Part shown: in pieces, positions 49,195-59,940 of the stretch | Layout: each line of letters begins with the position of its first letter | How positions within the stretch are numbered: the first letter of the stretch is position 1 | Source: JBBDMC01 sp963775235 | GTDB taxonomy: Bacteria; Pseudomonadota; Alphaproteobacteria; Rhizobiales; Kaistiaceae | Assembly (NCBI GenBank): GCA_963775235.1 | Contig: CAVZHY010000005.1 | Span: 558,001 to 622,000, forward strand | Reading direction: 5' to 3' | DNA: 64,000 nucleotides | Notes under the pieces: model-generated | What the model saw: only the letters and a program-made list of their open reading frames with translations | The model's database searches: none | What the model was told of the DNA's origin: nothing | Translations under genes and position numbers: made by a program

Positions 49195-50433
49195 GTGACG
49201 ATCGCGAAACCGGAATTGGCCGCGGTTGGCCTGGCGGGGGACGTGCGCACCATCGGGCTGGTGGGCACTGCACATTTCGCGAGCCATTTCCTGCTCCTGG
49301 CGCTGGCGCCTCTGCTGCCATTGATGAAGGCCACTTTCAACGTCGGGCTTCACCGAGCTCGGCTTTGTCCTGACGCTGTTCTTTGCGACCTCCGGTGTCG
49401 GCCAGATCGTTGCCGGCATCCTGGTCGACCGGTTCGGTCCGCATCGCCTGCTGCTGTGGGGTATGGCGCTGCAGGGGGCGGCGATGGTTGCCATGGGGCT
49501 GGCGCCGTCGTTTGTCCTGTTGTTTCCATCGCATTCGTCGCCGGGATTGGTAACAGCGTCTACCACCCGTCTGACCTTTCTATCCTCAGCCGGCGAATAT
49601 CGCTGGATCGGCAGGGCAGGGCATTTGCGTCGCATTCGATGGCGGGTTCGATCGGCTTCGCGGTGTCGCCGCTTGCCGTCGGTTTCGCCGCGACGGTTTG
49701 GGGCTGGCGCCTGGCACTGGTTGGTGCCGGCCTGTTCGCGCTGGTAGTGGCGGCCATCTTGGTGGTCAGTCGCGAATGGCTGCGGGCCGACAAGGTGCAT
49801 CCGCAATCCATGCGCGCGGGCGATCATGACGGCGGGCCGGCGGAGCTCAGCTTCCGCCAACTCTTGGCCTTGCCGGTCGTCATCTTCGGATTCGCCTTCT
49901 TCTTCCTCAGCACGCTCGCCCTCGCCGGGCTCATGAACTTCACGGTTTCGGCGCTGACCACGGGGTACGGGATGGCGTTGGCGCCGGCGACCCTGGCGGT
50001 GGCGTTTCTGCAATTCGGGTCGATCGGCGGCACGCTGGTTGGCGGGGTCTCGCCGACCGACATGGCCGACACCGTCAGGTGGCGACGGTTGGAATGGTGG
50101 CGGCCGCGCTCAGCACGTTGCCGCTGATTCATGTCGGCTCTGCCGATGCGTATGATGGTTGGATTCCTGCTACTGGTTGGCCTGTTTTCCGGTGCGGCTC
50201 TGCCGTCGCGTGACTCCTTGTCCGGCATGCTGCCCCGCGCAACAATCTCGGCAAGACCTTCGGCACGGTCTATTCCGGGTCTCGACGCCGGCAGCCTCGT
50301 CGGCCCGCTGATTGTAGGCCCATTGCTGGACAATGGCTAGCCGTGGCTATTGTTTGTGGTGGCGGCCGTCGGTCTGGTGTTGGCGACCTTCACCGTTGCG
50401 GGCATTCGCGGCAGTGGCAAGCAGACCCGGTAG
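49195..50433 (+). CDS. MFS transporter, multiply interrupted
   Basis: Joined across frames this is a 12-segment MFS permease of about 410 residues. Segments include LVGTAHFASHFLLLALAPLLP, TELGFVLTLFFATSGVGQI and GILVDRFGPHRLLLWGM (the A motif), GIGNSVYHPSDLSILS (the family VYHPAD-like motif), and FGTVYSGLDAGSLVGPLIVG. Shifts lie near 49350 (an extra G), 49530, 50075 and two more before 50270. A TAG at 50338 replaces what is usually a Gln codon in LLDNG-PWLLFV, after which the frame runs on to GIRGSGKQTR and the stop at 50433. Either a pseudogene or a poorly read gene. The YHPAD-type motif resembles fosmidomycin-resistance (Fsr)-like efflux proteins. Confidence 0.65.
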
Positions 50434-50557
50434 CCGATCAGGTCGCGGCATCGGCTTGCCTCGGGCGGCTGCTGTCACAATTCCGTTTGACCCCGGTCAA
50501 AGCGGCCGCAGCGCTTCCAGGCCAGAAGTTCTGTCCATCGCTTCGATGGAGGAGGTC

Positions 50558-51129
50558 ATGCGCATCCTGATCGTCTACGGAACGTCCTATGGGCAGACCC
50601 GCAAGGTCGTGGAATTTATTGCCGAACGTCTGCGCCAGCAATCCGCCTGCCGTCGAGGTCCAGGAGGCTGGCGGCGCCGGAGACATCGATCCGGCCGATT
50701 TTGACGCGACGATCGTCGCTTCCTCGATGCAGATGGGTGCCTATCGGCCGGCAGTGATCCGGTTCGTCCGGCGATCATCTGGCGGCGCTGACCGCCAAGC
50801 CGTCGGTGTTCGTGTCGGTCTCGATGGCGGCGGCGAACACGCTCCATCGCAAAGAGGCGATGGCGGAAATTCAGAAGTGGGCTGGCGCGGTTCAGCCAAA
50901 AGACCGGCTGGTCGCCAGCTCGGATCGAGCACGTGGCTGGCGGGCTGCCGTACACCCGGTACAATTTCGTCACCCGCTGGATCATGCGGCGCATCGCGGG
51001 CCAAGGAAGGAAACGCCACCGACACCACCCGCGACCACGAATACACCGACTGGGAGGCGCTCGCTCGCTTCGCCGACGTCGTTCGTAGCCTCGCTCAAGG
51101 CGAAAACCCCGGCGGAGGCAGGGGCGTGA
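50558..51129 (+). CDS. HemG-like flavodoxin-domain protein, copy A (frameshifted)
   Basis: HemG-family flavodoxins oxidise protoporphyrinogen IX with menaquinone. The FMN loop is IVYGTSYGQTRKVVEFIAE at the N-terminus, and the family end PYTRYNFVTRWIMRRIAG plus DHEYTDWEALARFA is present. About five single-base shifts (near 50640, 50785, 50925, 51000, 51085) spread the protein over three frames; it ends ASLKAKTPAEAGA at 51129. ATG 50558 follows GGAGGAGG. A second copy follows at once. Whether either is a true HemG or another quinone-linked flavodoxin is uncertain. Confidence 0.65.
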
Positions 51130-51136
51130 GCGCCTC

Positions 51137-51699
51137 GTGCGCGCCCTGATCATCTACGGCACCACCGAAGGCCAGACGCGGAAAGTCGCGACCTTCCTGG
51201 CGGATCGTCTTTCTGGCCAAATCGCACTCCGTCACGGTCGTCGACGCCAACAAGCAGCCGGCGCGGCTCGTTCCGGCCGACTACGACATGATCATCGTTG
51301 CTGCGCGTGTGCATTCCGGCCGCTATCCGGCCTCGGTGCGGCGCTTCGTCCGTCGCAACCTCCAGACGTTAGCGGCGAGACCGTCGGCGTTCGTTTCGGT
51401 GTCGTTGATGGCGGCGCTGGGAACCACCAGGGCGCGTCAGGCGATGGACCGATACGTGCGAAGGTTCGCCCGCAGGACCGGCTGGACCCCGGCCAGGTCC
51501 ACCATGCCGGCGGCGCGCGTTTCTACACACAGCAGAGCGGTCTCGGCCGATGGATCTTGCGGAAAATCGACAGCAGGGCGTGGGGGAAGACCGGTTGATG
51601 TCAGCCGCGACCACGAGTGGACGGACTGGGGGGCGCTCGGCCGCTTCTGCGACGCGTTTGTGGCCGCGGCTGCTGCGTACGTCGAACGTCCCGGTTTAG
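51137..51699 (+). CDS. HemG-like flavodoxin-domain protein, copy B (frameshifted)
   Basis: This is a paralogue of copy A. Start GTG 51137 gives LIIYGTTEGQTRKVATFLAD; the shifted frame continues YDMIIVAARVHSGRYPASVR and PSAFVSVSLMAALGTTRARQ, then ARFYTQQSGLGRWILRKI and DVSRDHEWTDWGALGRFCDA as in HemG. Shifts occur near 51215, 51480 and 51590. The C-terminal frame runs without a stop into the following cyclotransferase-like gene, so the end at about 51699 (a TAG in a neighbouring frame) is a guess. Tandem duplication of A and B is evident from the shared order of motifs. Confidence 0.6.
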
Positions 51700-51746
51700 C
51701 GGCCGCCTGCTTTGTCGTAGGCGGCGGTCGCGCTACAAGTCCCACC

Positions 51747-52211
51747 ATGATCTATTTTGCTTATGGCGCCGACATGAATCCCGGGCAGATTGGGCAGGTC
51801 TGCCCCAGCTACCGCTCGATCGGCGTCGCCCGTCTCCCACATCACCAGCTCTGCTTCCCTCGTTTGTCGCGCACGTGGGGATGTGCATCTGCGAGCTTCA
51901 CGCCACGACGCAACGAAACGGTTTTCGGCGTCCTCTACGATGTGCCGGCCGAGGACGTGCTCCCACTTCACTATCGGCATGGCTTCGATCCCGAGGCACC
52001 GCCGGAGTTCAACGAACACGAGTTCCACGACGTGTCGGTGATGCGCGTCGGTTGGCCCGAGCCGGTTGCGGCCAAGACGTATGTCGCCATCCCGGATGGG
52101 ACGAAGGCACTGCCGTCGGCCAACTACATGAACCTCATTACCGACGGCGCCCGCTACCACAATTTGCCGCGCGCATATCAGGTCGTTCTGAGGGCTGTGC
52201 GCACCGGTTGA
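51747..52211 (+). CDS. Gamma-glutamylcyclotransferase-like protein, copy 1
   Basis: The 154-residue product has the GGCT-fold N-terminal signature MIYFAYGADMNPGQIG, then RRNETVFGVLYDVPAEDVLP and the C-terminal LPSANYMNLITDGARYHNLP. Family enzymes cyclise gamma-glutamyl amines to 5-oxoproline using a Glu in LDxxEG. Here that stretch reads LHYRHGFDP, so the Glu is absent. The ATG at 51747 starts the domain directly; the frame also reads back into the preceding flavodoxin, so a fusion cannot be excluded. A paralogue follows 43 bases downstream of this stop's intergenic gap. Confidence 0.75.
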   Translation: MIYFAYGADMNPGQIGQVCPSYRSIGVARLPHHQLCFPRLSRTWGCASASFTPRRNETVFGVLYDVPAEDVLPLHYRHGFDPEAPPEFNEHEFHDVSVMRVGWPEPVAAKTYVAIPDGTKALPSANYMNLITDGARYHNLPRAYQVVLRAVRTG

Positions 52212-52319
52212 TCGCAGAGTGCAAGCGCTCATTCGTTTATCCCCGCATTTCTATTGTTGGTAAATCAGGTGATGGGCATCCGCCTGCAACTCGCGTATCC
52301 ATGGGCCGTGGAGCAGGGG

Positions 52320-52802
52320 ATGCGGCGGATGCTCTATTTTGCCTACGGGTCGAATCTCGACCCGATGCAGATGCGACAGCGGTGCCAGCGCGCGCGATAC
52401 GTAGATAAGGCGCGGCTGGACGGCTATCGCATCTGCTTCCCGCGGTGGTCGTCTATCAGGGGCAGTGCCGTTGCGAGTCTGGAGCCGGCTGCGGGTGAGG
52501 CGGTATGGGGCGTGTTGTATGAAATCAACGAGGCGGATGTCGTGCGTCTTGATGAGCGGCAAGGTTACGACAAACGCCGCGCCGTGACAGAGAACCCGTA
52601 TGTGCGGGCGCGTATAACGGCGGTGCTCGCGGACGGCCGCGCGACCAGCGCCGACACCTACGTGGCGACGCCATCGGCTGAGCCGCAGCTACCATCCGAC
52701 CAATACATACGGTACCTGATACATTTGGCGGAGGCGCGCGACCTGCCACGCGACTATCAGACCAAGCTCAAGGCAGTGAAGACCCAGCCTCTGGCCGCCT
52801 GA
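52320..52802 (+). CDS. Gamma-glutamylcyclotransferase-like protein, copy 2
   Basis: The 160-residue product begins MRRMLYFAYGSNLDPMQMRQ, the GGCT signature. GEAVWGVLYEINEADVVRLD and LPSDQYIRYLIHLAEARDLP align with copy 1. The expected LDxxEG site reads LDERQGYDKR, with Gln instead of the catalytic Glu, as in neither usual GGCT nor ChaC. ATG 52320 is preferred over the upstream open start because the domain begins there and GGAG lies before it. It converges on the DUF190 gene. Confidence 0.8.
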   Translation: MRRMLYFAYGSNLDPMQMRQRCQRARYVDKARLDGYRICFPRWSSIRGSAVASLEPAAGEAVWGVLYEINEADVVRLDERQGYDKRRAVTENPYVRARITAVLADGRATSADTYVATPSAEPQLPSDQYIRYLIHLAEARDLPRDYQTKLKAVKTQPLAA

Positions 52803-52805
52803 AAC

Positions 52806-53147
52806 CTAGCTTCTGGTGTTGGTTCCGTATTGCAGCACCTGGACTTTTTCCAGCGTGACGAGCCCGCTTTGCATCATCGCTTCCAGGGACGGAAGGAATG
52901 CGTCGATCTTATCGGACGCGTCGACGATCTCGATGATGATGGGCAGGTCCTGCGAGAGACGCAGGATTTTCGTCGTATGCAGGTGGCTGGAATGGCCGAA
53001 GCCCATAGCGCCGCGGGTGAGGGTGGCGCCGGCAAGGCCCATCTCCCGAGCTTTGAGGACAATCGCTTCGTAAAGCGGCACGGAGCCGTGGCGGTCGTCT
53101 TCGCCGCAAAACACCCGCAGGAGGACAGCATCGCGAGGCATGGTCAT
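52806..53147 (-). CDS. DUF190 family protein
   Basis: The 113-residue product matches DUF190, a PII-like ferredoxin-fold family usually encoded next to crcB. Features are LRVFCGEDDRHGSVPLYEAI, GLAGATLTRGAMGFG and LPIIIEIVDASDKIDAFLP. It starts three bases after the crcB stop on the same strand, so they form an operon. The family is thought to modulate or assist the fluoride channel, but its function is unproven. Confidence 0.88.
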   Translation of the reverse strand: MTMPRDAVLLRVFCGEDDRHGSVPLYEAIVLKAREMGLAGATLTRGAMGFGHSSHLHTTKILRLSQDLPIIIEIVDASDKIDAFLPSLEAMMQSGLVTLEKVQVLQYGTNTRS

Positions 53148-53150
53148 TGG

Positions 53151-53549
53151 TCAGATCCACCTAAGTGAGTTGATCCCGCCCCCGACCAGGGTACCGGCCC
53201 ATACCGCCAGGAGGCAAACGACGACCGATACGACGATATTGGCCCCGGCGTACAAAAACTGCCCGTCGTTGAGGAGGCTGAGTGTCTGCAGGCTGAACGA
53301 CGAGAAAGTCGTGTAGCCGCCACAGAGGCCGGCCATGATCGCTAGCCGCGTTGTAGAGCCAAGGAACAGACGCCCCTCCGGGCCGCTGAGGCTTGCGACG
53401 AGACCTATGATGAATGAGCCGACGACGTTCACCACCAGCGTTCCCCACGGGAAGGTCTCGCCGATCAGCCGTGCCACAACGCCGGAGCACCAGAAGCGGG
53501 CGATACCCCCGGCGGCACTGCCGATCGCGATCCATAGGTACACCGCCAT
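53151..53549 (-). CDS. crcB: Fluoride ion channel CrcB/Fluc
   Basis: CrcB is a small dual-topology channel that exports fluoride. The 132-residue product has four membrane segments, GGIARFWCSGVVARLIG, GTLVVNVVGSFIIGLVA and the fluoride-pore motif GGYTTFSSFSLQTL. ATG 53549 gives the family length; the longer open frame overlaps rluC. A fluoride riboswitch was looked for in the 156-base divergent region and not found. crcB-rluC adjacency is conserved in alphaproteobacteria. Confidence 0.93.
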   Translation of the reverse strand: MAVYLWIAIGSAAGGIARFWCSGVVARLIGETFPWGTLVVNVVGSFIIGLVASLSGPEGRLFLGSTTRLAIMAGLCGGYTTFSSFSLQTLSLLNDGQFLYAGANIVVSVVVCLLAVWAGTLVGGGINSLRWI

Positions 53550-53705
53550 CGCTACCCGTTCCCGACCCCGTCTTTCGCGCCGCCGCCCTTCTGGCGTCCC
53601 GAAATCGGCAACGCTTCGGGCGATCCTATCAGCAGCCGCGGCTCCGGCGCGCTCGCCACCAGTTTCGCGCGGTGCTATGAGGCCGGACAACGCGCTCCTT
53701 GGCCC

Positions 53706-54710
53706 ATGGTATCTGTCAAAACCCTCCTGATCGAGCCGGACGAAGCCGGCATGCGCCTCGACCGGTGGTTCAAGGCGCACTATCCGGATCTGTCTTTTGC
53801 GCACCTGCAGAAGCTGGTCCGCTCCGGTCAGGTGCGGGTCGATGGCGGCCGGGTCAAGACCAGCACGCGGCTTGAGCCCGGTCAGGCCGTGCGCGTGCCG
53901 CCGCTGACGAGTGCAGGCCCTTCCACGCAGCCCCCGCGGGGAGGGGCGTTCGGGTCCAGGCCGTCAAACGACGCCGATTTCCTGCGCTCGATCATGTTGC
54001 ACGAGGACGATGAAGTCTTCGTGTTCAACAAGCCCCCCGGCCTTGCCGTCCAGGGCGGTTCGGGGCTGACCCGTCACATCGACGCGATGCTCGCCGCACT
54101 CACCGACCGCAAGGGCCAGAAGCCGCGCCTCGTCCACCGCCTCGATCGCGGTACGTCCGGCGTGCTGGTGGTCGCCCGCACCCGTCTGGCCGCTCAGAAG
54201 CTGGCGCAGGCGTTCCGCGCCCGTACCAGCCGGAAAATATACTGGGCGCTGGTCAAGGGCGTGCCGAAGCCGCGGCAGGGGCGCATCTCCACCTGGCTGG
54301 CGAAGGAGGGCGGGCCCGAGGGTGATCGCATGCGCGTCGCCCGTCACGGGACGGACGACGCCAGCCACGCCGTCACCCTCTACTCAGTTGTCGACAACGC
54401 CGGCCAGAACCTTGCCTGGCTCTCCATGCGGCCGGTCACCGGCCGGACCCACCAGTTGCGGGCGCACGCCGCCCACATCGGCCACCCGATCATCGGTGAC
54501 GCCAAATACTTCAAGGCCGACGGCCGGGAGTTGCCCGGTGGCATGCAGAACAAGCTCCATCTTCTTGCCCGCCGCATTGTCATTCCTCACCCGGCCGGCG
54601 GCACGCTCGACGTGACGGCACCATTGCCGCCCCACATGCAGCAGAGCTGGAACCTCCTCGGCATCGACGTCGCCGCGGTGGACGACGGCGACGAAGGGGA
54701 GACACCGTGA
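53706..54710 (+). CDS. rluC: RluC/RluD-family 23S rRNA pseudouridine synthase
   Basis: The enzyme isomerises specific uridines of 23S rRNA. The 334-residue product has an N-terminal S4 domain (GMRLDRWFKAHYPDLSFAHL, GQVRVDGGRV), a Pro/Gly-rich linker, and the catalytic domain with HRLDRGTSGVLVVART (active Asp) and RPVTGRTHQLRAHAAHIGHP. It is divergent from crcB and overlaps the next gene by four bases. RluC is the usual call in this neighbourhood, but RluD cannot be excluded by eye. Confidence 0.9.
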   Translation: MVSVKTLLIEPDEAGMRLDRWFKAHYPDLSFAHLQKLVRSGQVRVDGGRVKTSTRLEPGQAVRVPPLTSAGPSTQPPRGGAFGSRPSNDADFLRSIMLHEDDEVFVFNKPPGLAVQGGSGLTRHIDAMLAALTDRKGQKPRLVHRLDRGTSGVLVVARTRLAAQKLAQAFRARTSRKIYWALVKGVPKPRQGRISTWLAKEGGPEGDRMRVARHGTDDASHAVTLYSVVDNAGQNLAWLSMRPVTGRTHQLRAHAAHIGHPIIGDAKYFKADGRELPGGMQNKLHLLARRIVIPHPAGGTLDVTAPLPPHMQQSWNLLGIDVAAVDDGDEGETP

Positions 54711-55603
54711 CGGCCGCCGAAGCGCCGCTGCGGCGCACAAGCCTCGACACCTCGGCGGCGGCCTTGCTCGTGGTCCTGTGTCTGAGCTGGGGTCTCAATC
54801 AGGTCGCCATCAAAATCGCCGACCATGGGCTGCAACCGGTGTTCCAGGCCGGCCTGCGCTCTGCCGTCGGCTGTGTCCTTGTTGTCGCGTGGTGCGGGAT
54901 GCGCGGCGTGCCCCTTTTGAAGCGCGACGGCACGCTTGGCGCCGGCCTCGCGGCCGGACTCCTGTTCGCGACCGAATTCATCCTAATCTTCATCGGCCTC
55001 GACTACACCAGCGTCGCCCGGGGCGTGCTGTTTGTCTACATCATGCCGTTCGTCGTGGCGGTCGGCGCCCACTTTCTGATCCCCGGCGAGCGACTGACCA
55101 CAATCCGCGTCGCCGGGCTGGTGGCTGCTTTCGCCGGTGTGGTCATTGCGCTCTCGGACCGTCTCAGCCTGCCTTCACCGTCGGCGCTGGTGGGTGACGG
55201 GCTCTGTCTGCTCGCTGGCGTTGGCTGGGGAGCGACGACACTGGTCATCCGCACAACGCGGCTCAACATCGCGGCGCCAGAGAAGGTTCTTGCCTATCAG
55301 CTCGTGGTCGCGGCCGTCGTATCGCTTGCTCTGTCGCCGCTGTTCGGTCCATTCGTGCGCTCGTTCGATTGGGTCATCGCGGCGGCATTTGCCTATCAGG
55401 CGGTGGCCGTCGTGGCCGCCAGCTATCTTGCCTGGTTCTGGTTGATCTCGCGGTATCCGGCGGCGCAACTCTCCGCCTTCACCTTCCTGACGCCGCTGTT
55501 CGGCGTGGTGTTCGGCGGCCTGCTCCTGGCGGAGCCCATCAGCACCAATCTCGTCGCTGCTCTGGTACTGGTCGGGGCCGGCATCTATCTGGTGAACCGG
55601 TAG
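54707..55603 (+). CDS. EamA/DMT-family transporter
   Basis: The 298-residue product has ten hydrophobic segments in two five-helix EamA repeats (first from LLVVLCLSWGLNQVAIKIAD, second from GDGLCLLAGVGWGATTLVIR). The end FTFLTPLFGVVFGGLLLAEP is the classic drug/metabolite transporter motif. GTG 54707 overlaps the rluC stop. Substrates of this family range from amino acids to nucleotides; none can be assigned. It takes the position where a HAD-hydrolase gene is often found between rluC and ATP12. Confidence 0.88.
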   Translation: MTAAEAPLRRTSLDTSAAALLVVLCLSWGLNQVAIKIADHGLQPVFQAGLRSAVGCVLVVAWCGMRGVPLLKRDGTLGAGLAAGLLFATEFILIFIGLDYTSVARGVLFVYIMPFVVAVGAHFLIPGERLTTIRVAGLVAAFAGVVIALSDRLSLPSPSALVGDGLCLLAGVGWGATTLVIRTTRLNIAAPEKVLAYQLVVAAVVSLALSPLFGPFVRSFDWVIAAAFAYQAVAVVAASYLAWFWLISRYPAAQLSAFTFLTPLFGVVFGGLLLAEPISTNLVAALVLVGAGIYLVNR

Positions 55604-55604
55604 C

Positions 55605-56357
55605 ATGAGCGATCCGCGAACCAATCCGATGACCGCGGCGCAGCGCCTGGCGCGCCGGGAGTTGCCTCGCCGCTTTTATAAGGAAGCGGTTGCCGGGCCG
55701 CACGAGGGCGGCTTTGCCGTTCGCCTCGATGGTCGGATCGCGAAGACACCCGAGCGTAAGCCGATGGTGGTCGCGAGTGAGGTCGTGGCCAGCGCGCTCG
55801 CCGCCGAGTGGGCGGCCCAGGGTGAGTTCATCGACCCGACGACCATGCCAATTGCCCGCATCGTGAACGCCGCCATCGACCGCGTTGCCGCTGAGATGGA
55901 GGCGGTTCGCGCCGACATCGTGGCCTATTCCCAGAGCGACCTCGTGTGCTACCGCGCCGAGGGACCTCAGTCGCTCGTGGAGGCGCAGGAGGCGGCGTGG
56001 CGGCCGGTCGTGGCGTGGGCTCCCGCAGCGCTGGGCGTCAGTCTGGTGCTGGCGCAAGGCGTCGTCCCGGTTGCCCAGGACCCTCGCCTCGTGGACGCCG
56101 CGGCCGGGGCGGTCGCGCCGCTCGATCCGCTGGCGCTCGCCGCCCTCCACACCGCCACCTCCCTTACCGGTTCCGCCTTAATCGCGCTTGCGATGGCGCG
56201 CGGTGCCCTTGCGCCAGAGGCGGCGTGGGCCGCCGCCCACGTCGATGAGGACTGGCAGATGAGCCGGTGGGGCCGCGACGAGGCGGCGCTCGCCCAGCGC
56301 GAGGCGCGCTGGCGGGAGATGGCGGCGGCGGCGCTGATTTTGGCGGGTGCTCGATAA
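55605..56357 (+). CDS. ATP12 family F1-ATPase assembly chaperone
   Basis: ATP12 proteins assist assembly of the alpha subunit of F1-ATPase in alphaproteobacteria and mitochondria. The 250-residue product has RRFYKEAVAGPHEGGFAVRL, AAEWAAQGEFIDPTTMPIAR and VNAAIDRV, and a His/Trp-rich C-terminus (AAHVDEDWQMSRWGRDEA), all typical. The ATG follows the EamA stop by one base. The presence of this gene strongly supports the alphaproteobacterial assignment. Confidence 0.93.
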   Translation: MSDPRTNPMTAAQRLARRELPRRFYKEAVAGPHEGGFAVRLDGRIAKTPERKPMVVASEVVASALAAEWAAQGEFIDPTTMPIARIVNAAIDRVAAEMEAVRADIVAYSQSDLVCYRAEGPQSLVEAQEAAWRPVVAWAPAALGVSLVLAQGVVPVAQDPRLVDAAAGAVAPLDPLALAALHTATSLTGSALIALAMARGALAPEAAWAAAHVDEDWQMSRWGRDEAALAQREARWREMAAAALILAGAR

Positions 56358-56358
56358 A

Positions 56359-56972
56359 TCAGGGCGCCACGGCCGCGTGGGGCGCCAATTCCGGCACCGG
56401 TTCAGATGTTGTCGCGCGGTGGGGCGCAGCAAGCTTCTCGCGCACGCGACTTCGAATTTGGTCGTCGGTATCGGTCGCGCAGACCTCGATGTATCCAACG
56501 CCCGCCTTGCGTAGCGCTTCCTTTTTTATCGCATCGCGTGCCGCTGCTGTGCCTTGGTAGTGTCTTTTGCCTTGATATTCCACAGCCAGAACGGGCCAGC
56601 CGCCTCGATTGACGACGAGAATGTCAACGCGTTTGCTGTTGATCGAACGGTACGCGGCGTCGTCCGGGGACCGGAGAATTTCACCGAGATTGGCTTGCGC
56701 AAATACGCGATAGCCAGGGCGGTCTGACCGCACAAGGTCTTCCACGGATTTGAAGGCGCGGAATTCCTCGTAGTTCAGCAGCTTCTGCTTTTGAAACGAT
56801 GCGGCCATCACGGCATGGATTGCCGTCCGACGTCGCCGAGATCCTGGCGGCTGTCTCCAAAGCGGAATGACCTGGGTCGAGCCGGTGGGGCCAGGAGCCG
56901 GCTGGTGACGATGCCAAGCAGGATCAGGGCGACTATCGATGCGATGAGGATAACCGGTCCCAAGCCTTGCAT
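56359..56972 (-). CDS. Membrane-anchored DUF2726-like (putative restriction-type fold) protein (frameshifted)
   Basis: The longer frame encodes a C-terminal DUF2726 domain (FKSVEDLVRSDRPGYRVFAQ, DILVVNRGGWPVLAVEYQGK RHYQG split over the E-x-Q-G-K core), a nuclease-like fold of unknown role. Its own N-terminus is not family-like. A neighbouring frame from ATG 56972 reads GPVILIASIVALILLGIVTS, a clear membrane helix, then reaches the domain after a one-base shift near 56815. The reconstructed protein is an N-terminally anchored DUF2726 of about 204 residues. It is convergent with ATP12. Confidence 0.7.
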
Positions 56973-57180
56973 GTCGTTCACCCACTTGGTTCTGCGATAG
57001 CCCTCAATTCCCGCTGCGTCACTCTTCAGCCTATTGGCAGCTTCCTTAAGAAACGATTGGACTAATCGAGTGGATTTTGGTCATTGAGCTTTTTCGTGCG
57101 CCGGTCGCTGCCGGAGTCAGAGCAGGCCGGTCGTCCATGTGCTATCCATGCCCGGATGAGGCTGATCGGAGAGGCGCCCC

Positions 57181-58714
<1,534 letters not shown>

Positions 58715-58792
58715 GGGCGATAACCTCAAAGCAGCAGCTCGACGCCAATGCTTACGCGCTCGGCAATTCGCCCCCAAGGCCCATCCATCTCC

Positions 58793-59786
58793 TCAAGCCC
58801 CGACCGCCCGCATATGCTCCGGATTGTAGCGCTCGCCGCGGAAGGCGCCGGGCGGCACGGCCTTCTCGATCACATCCATGACATTGGCGGGGAGAGGCCT
58901 TTGTGCGGCCCGCACCGCCGCTTCCAGATGGGCGCGGCTGCGAGTGCCGATGAGGGCCACCGTGTCGGTTCGCTTGGTCAGCACCCAGGCGAGCGCCAGT
59001 TCGGCCACGCTCATGCCGAGGCTGGCGGCGATCTTGGTCAGCGCCTCGACCAGCCCGAGATTGTGCGCACGGTTCTCAGCATAGAAACGCGGCGCCCGGT
59101 GGCGGATGTCGCTCGGCGGGTATGTCGTCTCCGCGCTGACGCCGCCGCCCAGCAGCCCGCGCGACAGCACCCCGTAGGCGACCAGCCCCACGCCGAGCTC
59201 GGCGAGCGTCGGGAGGGTCGTTTCCTCGATCGTCCGCGAGGCGAGCGAATACTCTGTCTGCAAGGCCGTGACCGGGTGGACCGCGTGAGCGCGGCGGATG
59301 GTGGCGGCGCTCGCCTCCGACAGGCCGAGATGGCGAACGTGGCCGGCGGCGATCAGGTCCTTGATCGCGCCGACGGTCTCCTCGATCGGCACTTTCGGGT
59401 CGACGCGGGCCGGCTGGTAGAGATCGACGTGGTCGGTCCGCAGCCGGGTCAGCGTGTGGGCGAGGAAATTCTTCACTGCCGCCGGCCGCGCGTCGTAGCC
59501 GAGGGGCGGGCCGGAGGGGCCACGCAGCATCCCGAACTTGACCGAGATGAAGACTTTGTCGCGACGGTCGCGCAGCGCCTCGCCAAGCAGCATCTCGTTA
59601 TGGCCCATGCCGTAGAAGTCGCCGGTATCGAGGAAGATGATGCCGTGGTCGATGGCGGCATGGATGGTGGCGATCGAGTTCGCGGTCGTCCGCCGCGCCG
59701 TAGGTGCCCGAAAGGCCCATGAGGCCGAGGCCGAGAACGGGGACTTCGGGGCCGTCGGGGCCCAACCTGATTCGCTTCATTTCCAT
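58793..59786 (-). CDS. Aldo/keto reductase (frameshifted)
   Basis: The NAD(P)H-dependent oxidoreductase fold starts MEMKRIRLGPDGPEVPVLGL and, after a shift near 59690, continues IFLDTGDFYGMGHNEMLLGE with the catalytic Asp and Tyr (D-x-x-x-x-Y). The catalytic Lys is in KVFISVKFG; VDLYQPARVDPKVPIEETV carries YQPARVD where the usual His position reads Ala-Arg. KRIRLGPDG and the C-terminal LIGTRSRAHLEAAVR are typical of the YakC-like subgroup. It is alone and convergent with pccB. Confidence 0.85.
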
Positions 59787-59940
59787 TTTCTTACGTCCGA
59801 CGTCAGGCGCCACAGGCATCGCCCTCTCGCGCAACCAGCAGAATTATAACGGCAATTCCGGCGCGGGGAGGCGCATCAAAGCTTCTTTAGCAATTTCTTC
59901 ATAACGTCGGCGCCCACAAGGACCAACGGGAAGCAAAGCC

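Noticed and set aside
53550..53705. Fluoride (crcB) riboswitch upstream of crcB
   Set aside because: The divergent crcB-rluC spacer was read on the crcB strand; the conserved GGxGAUGG and CUGAUGRCxCCU elements are not there.
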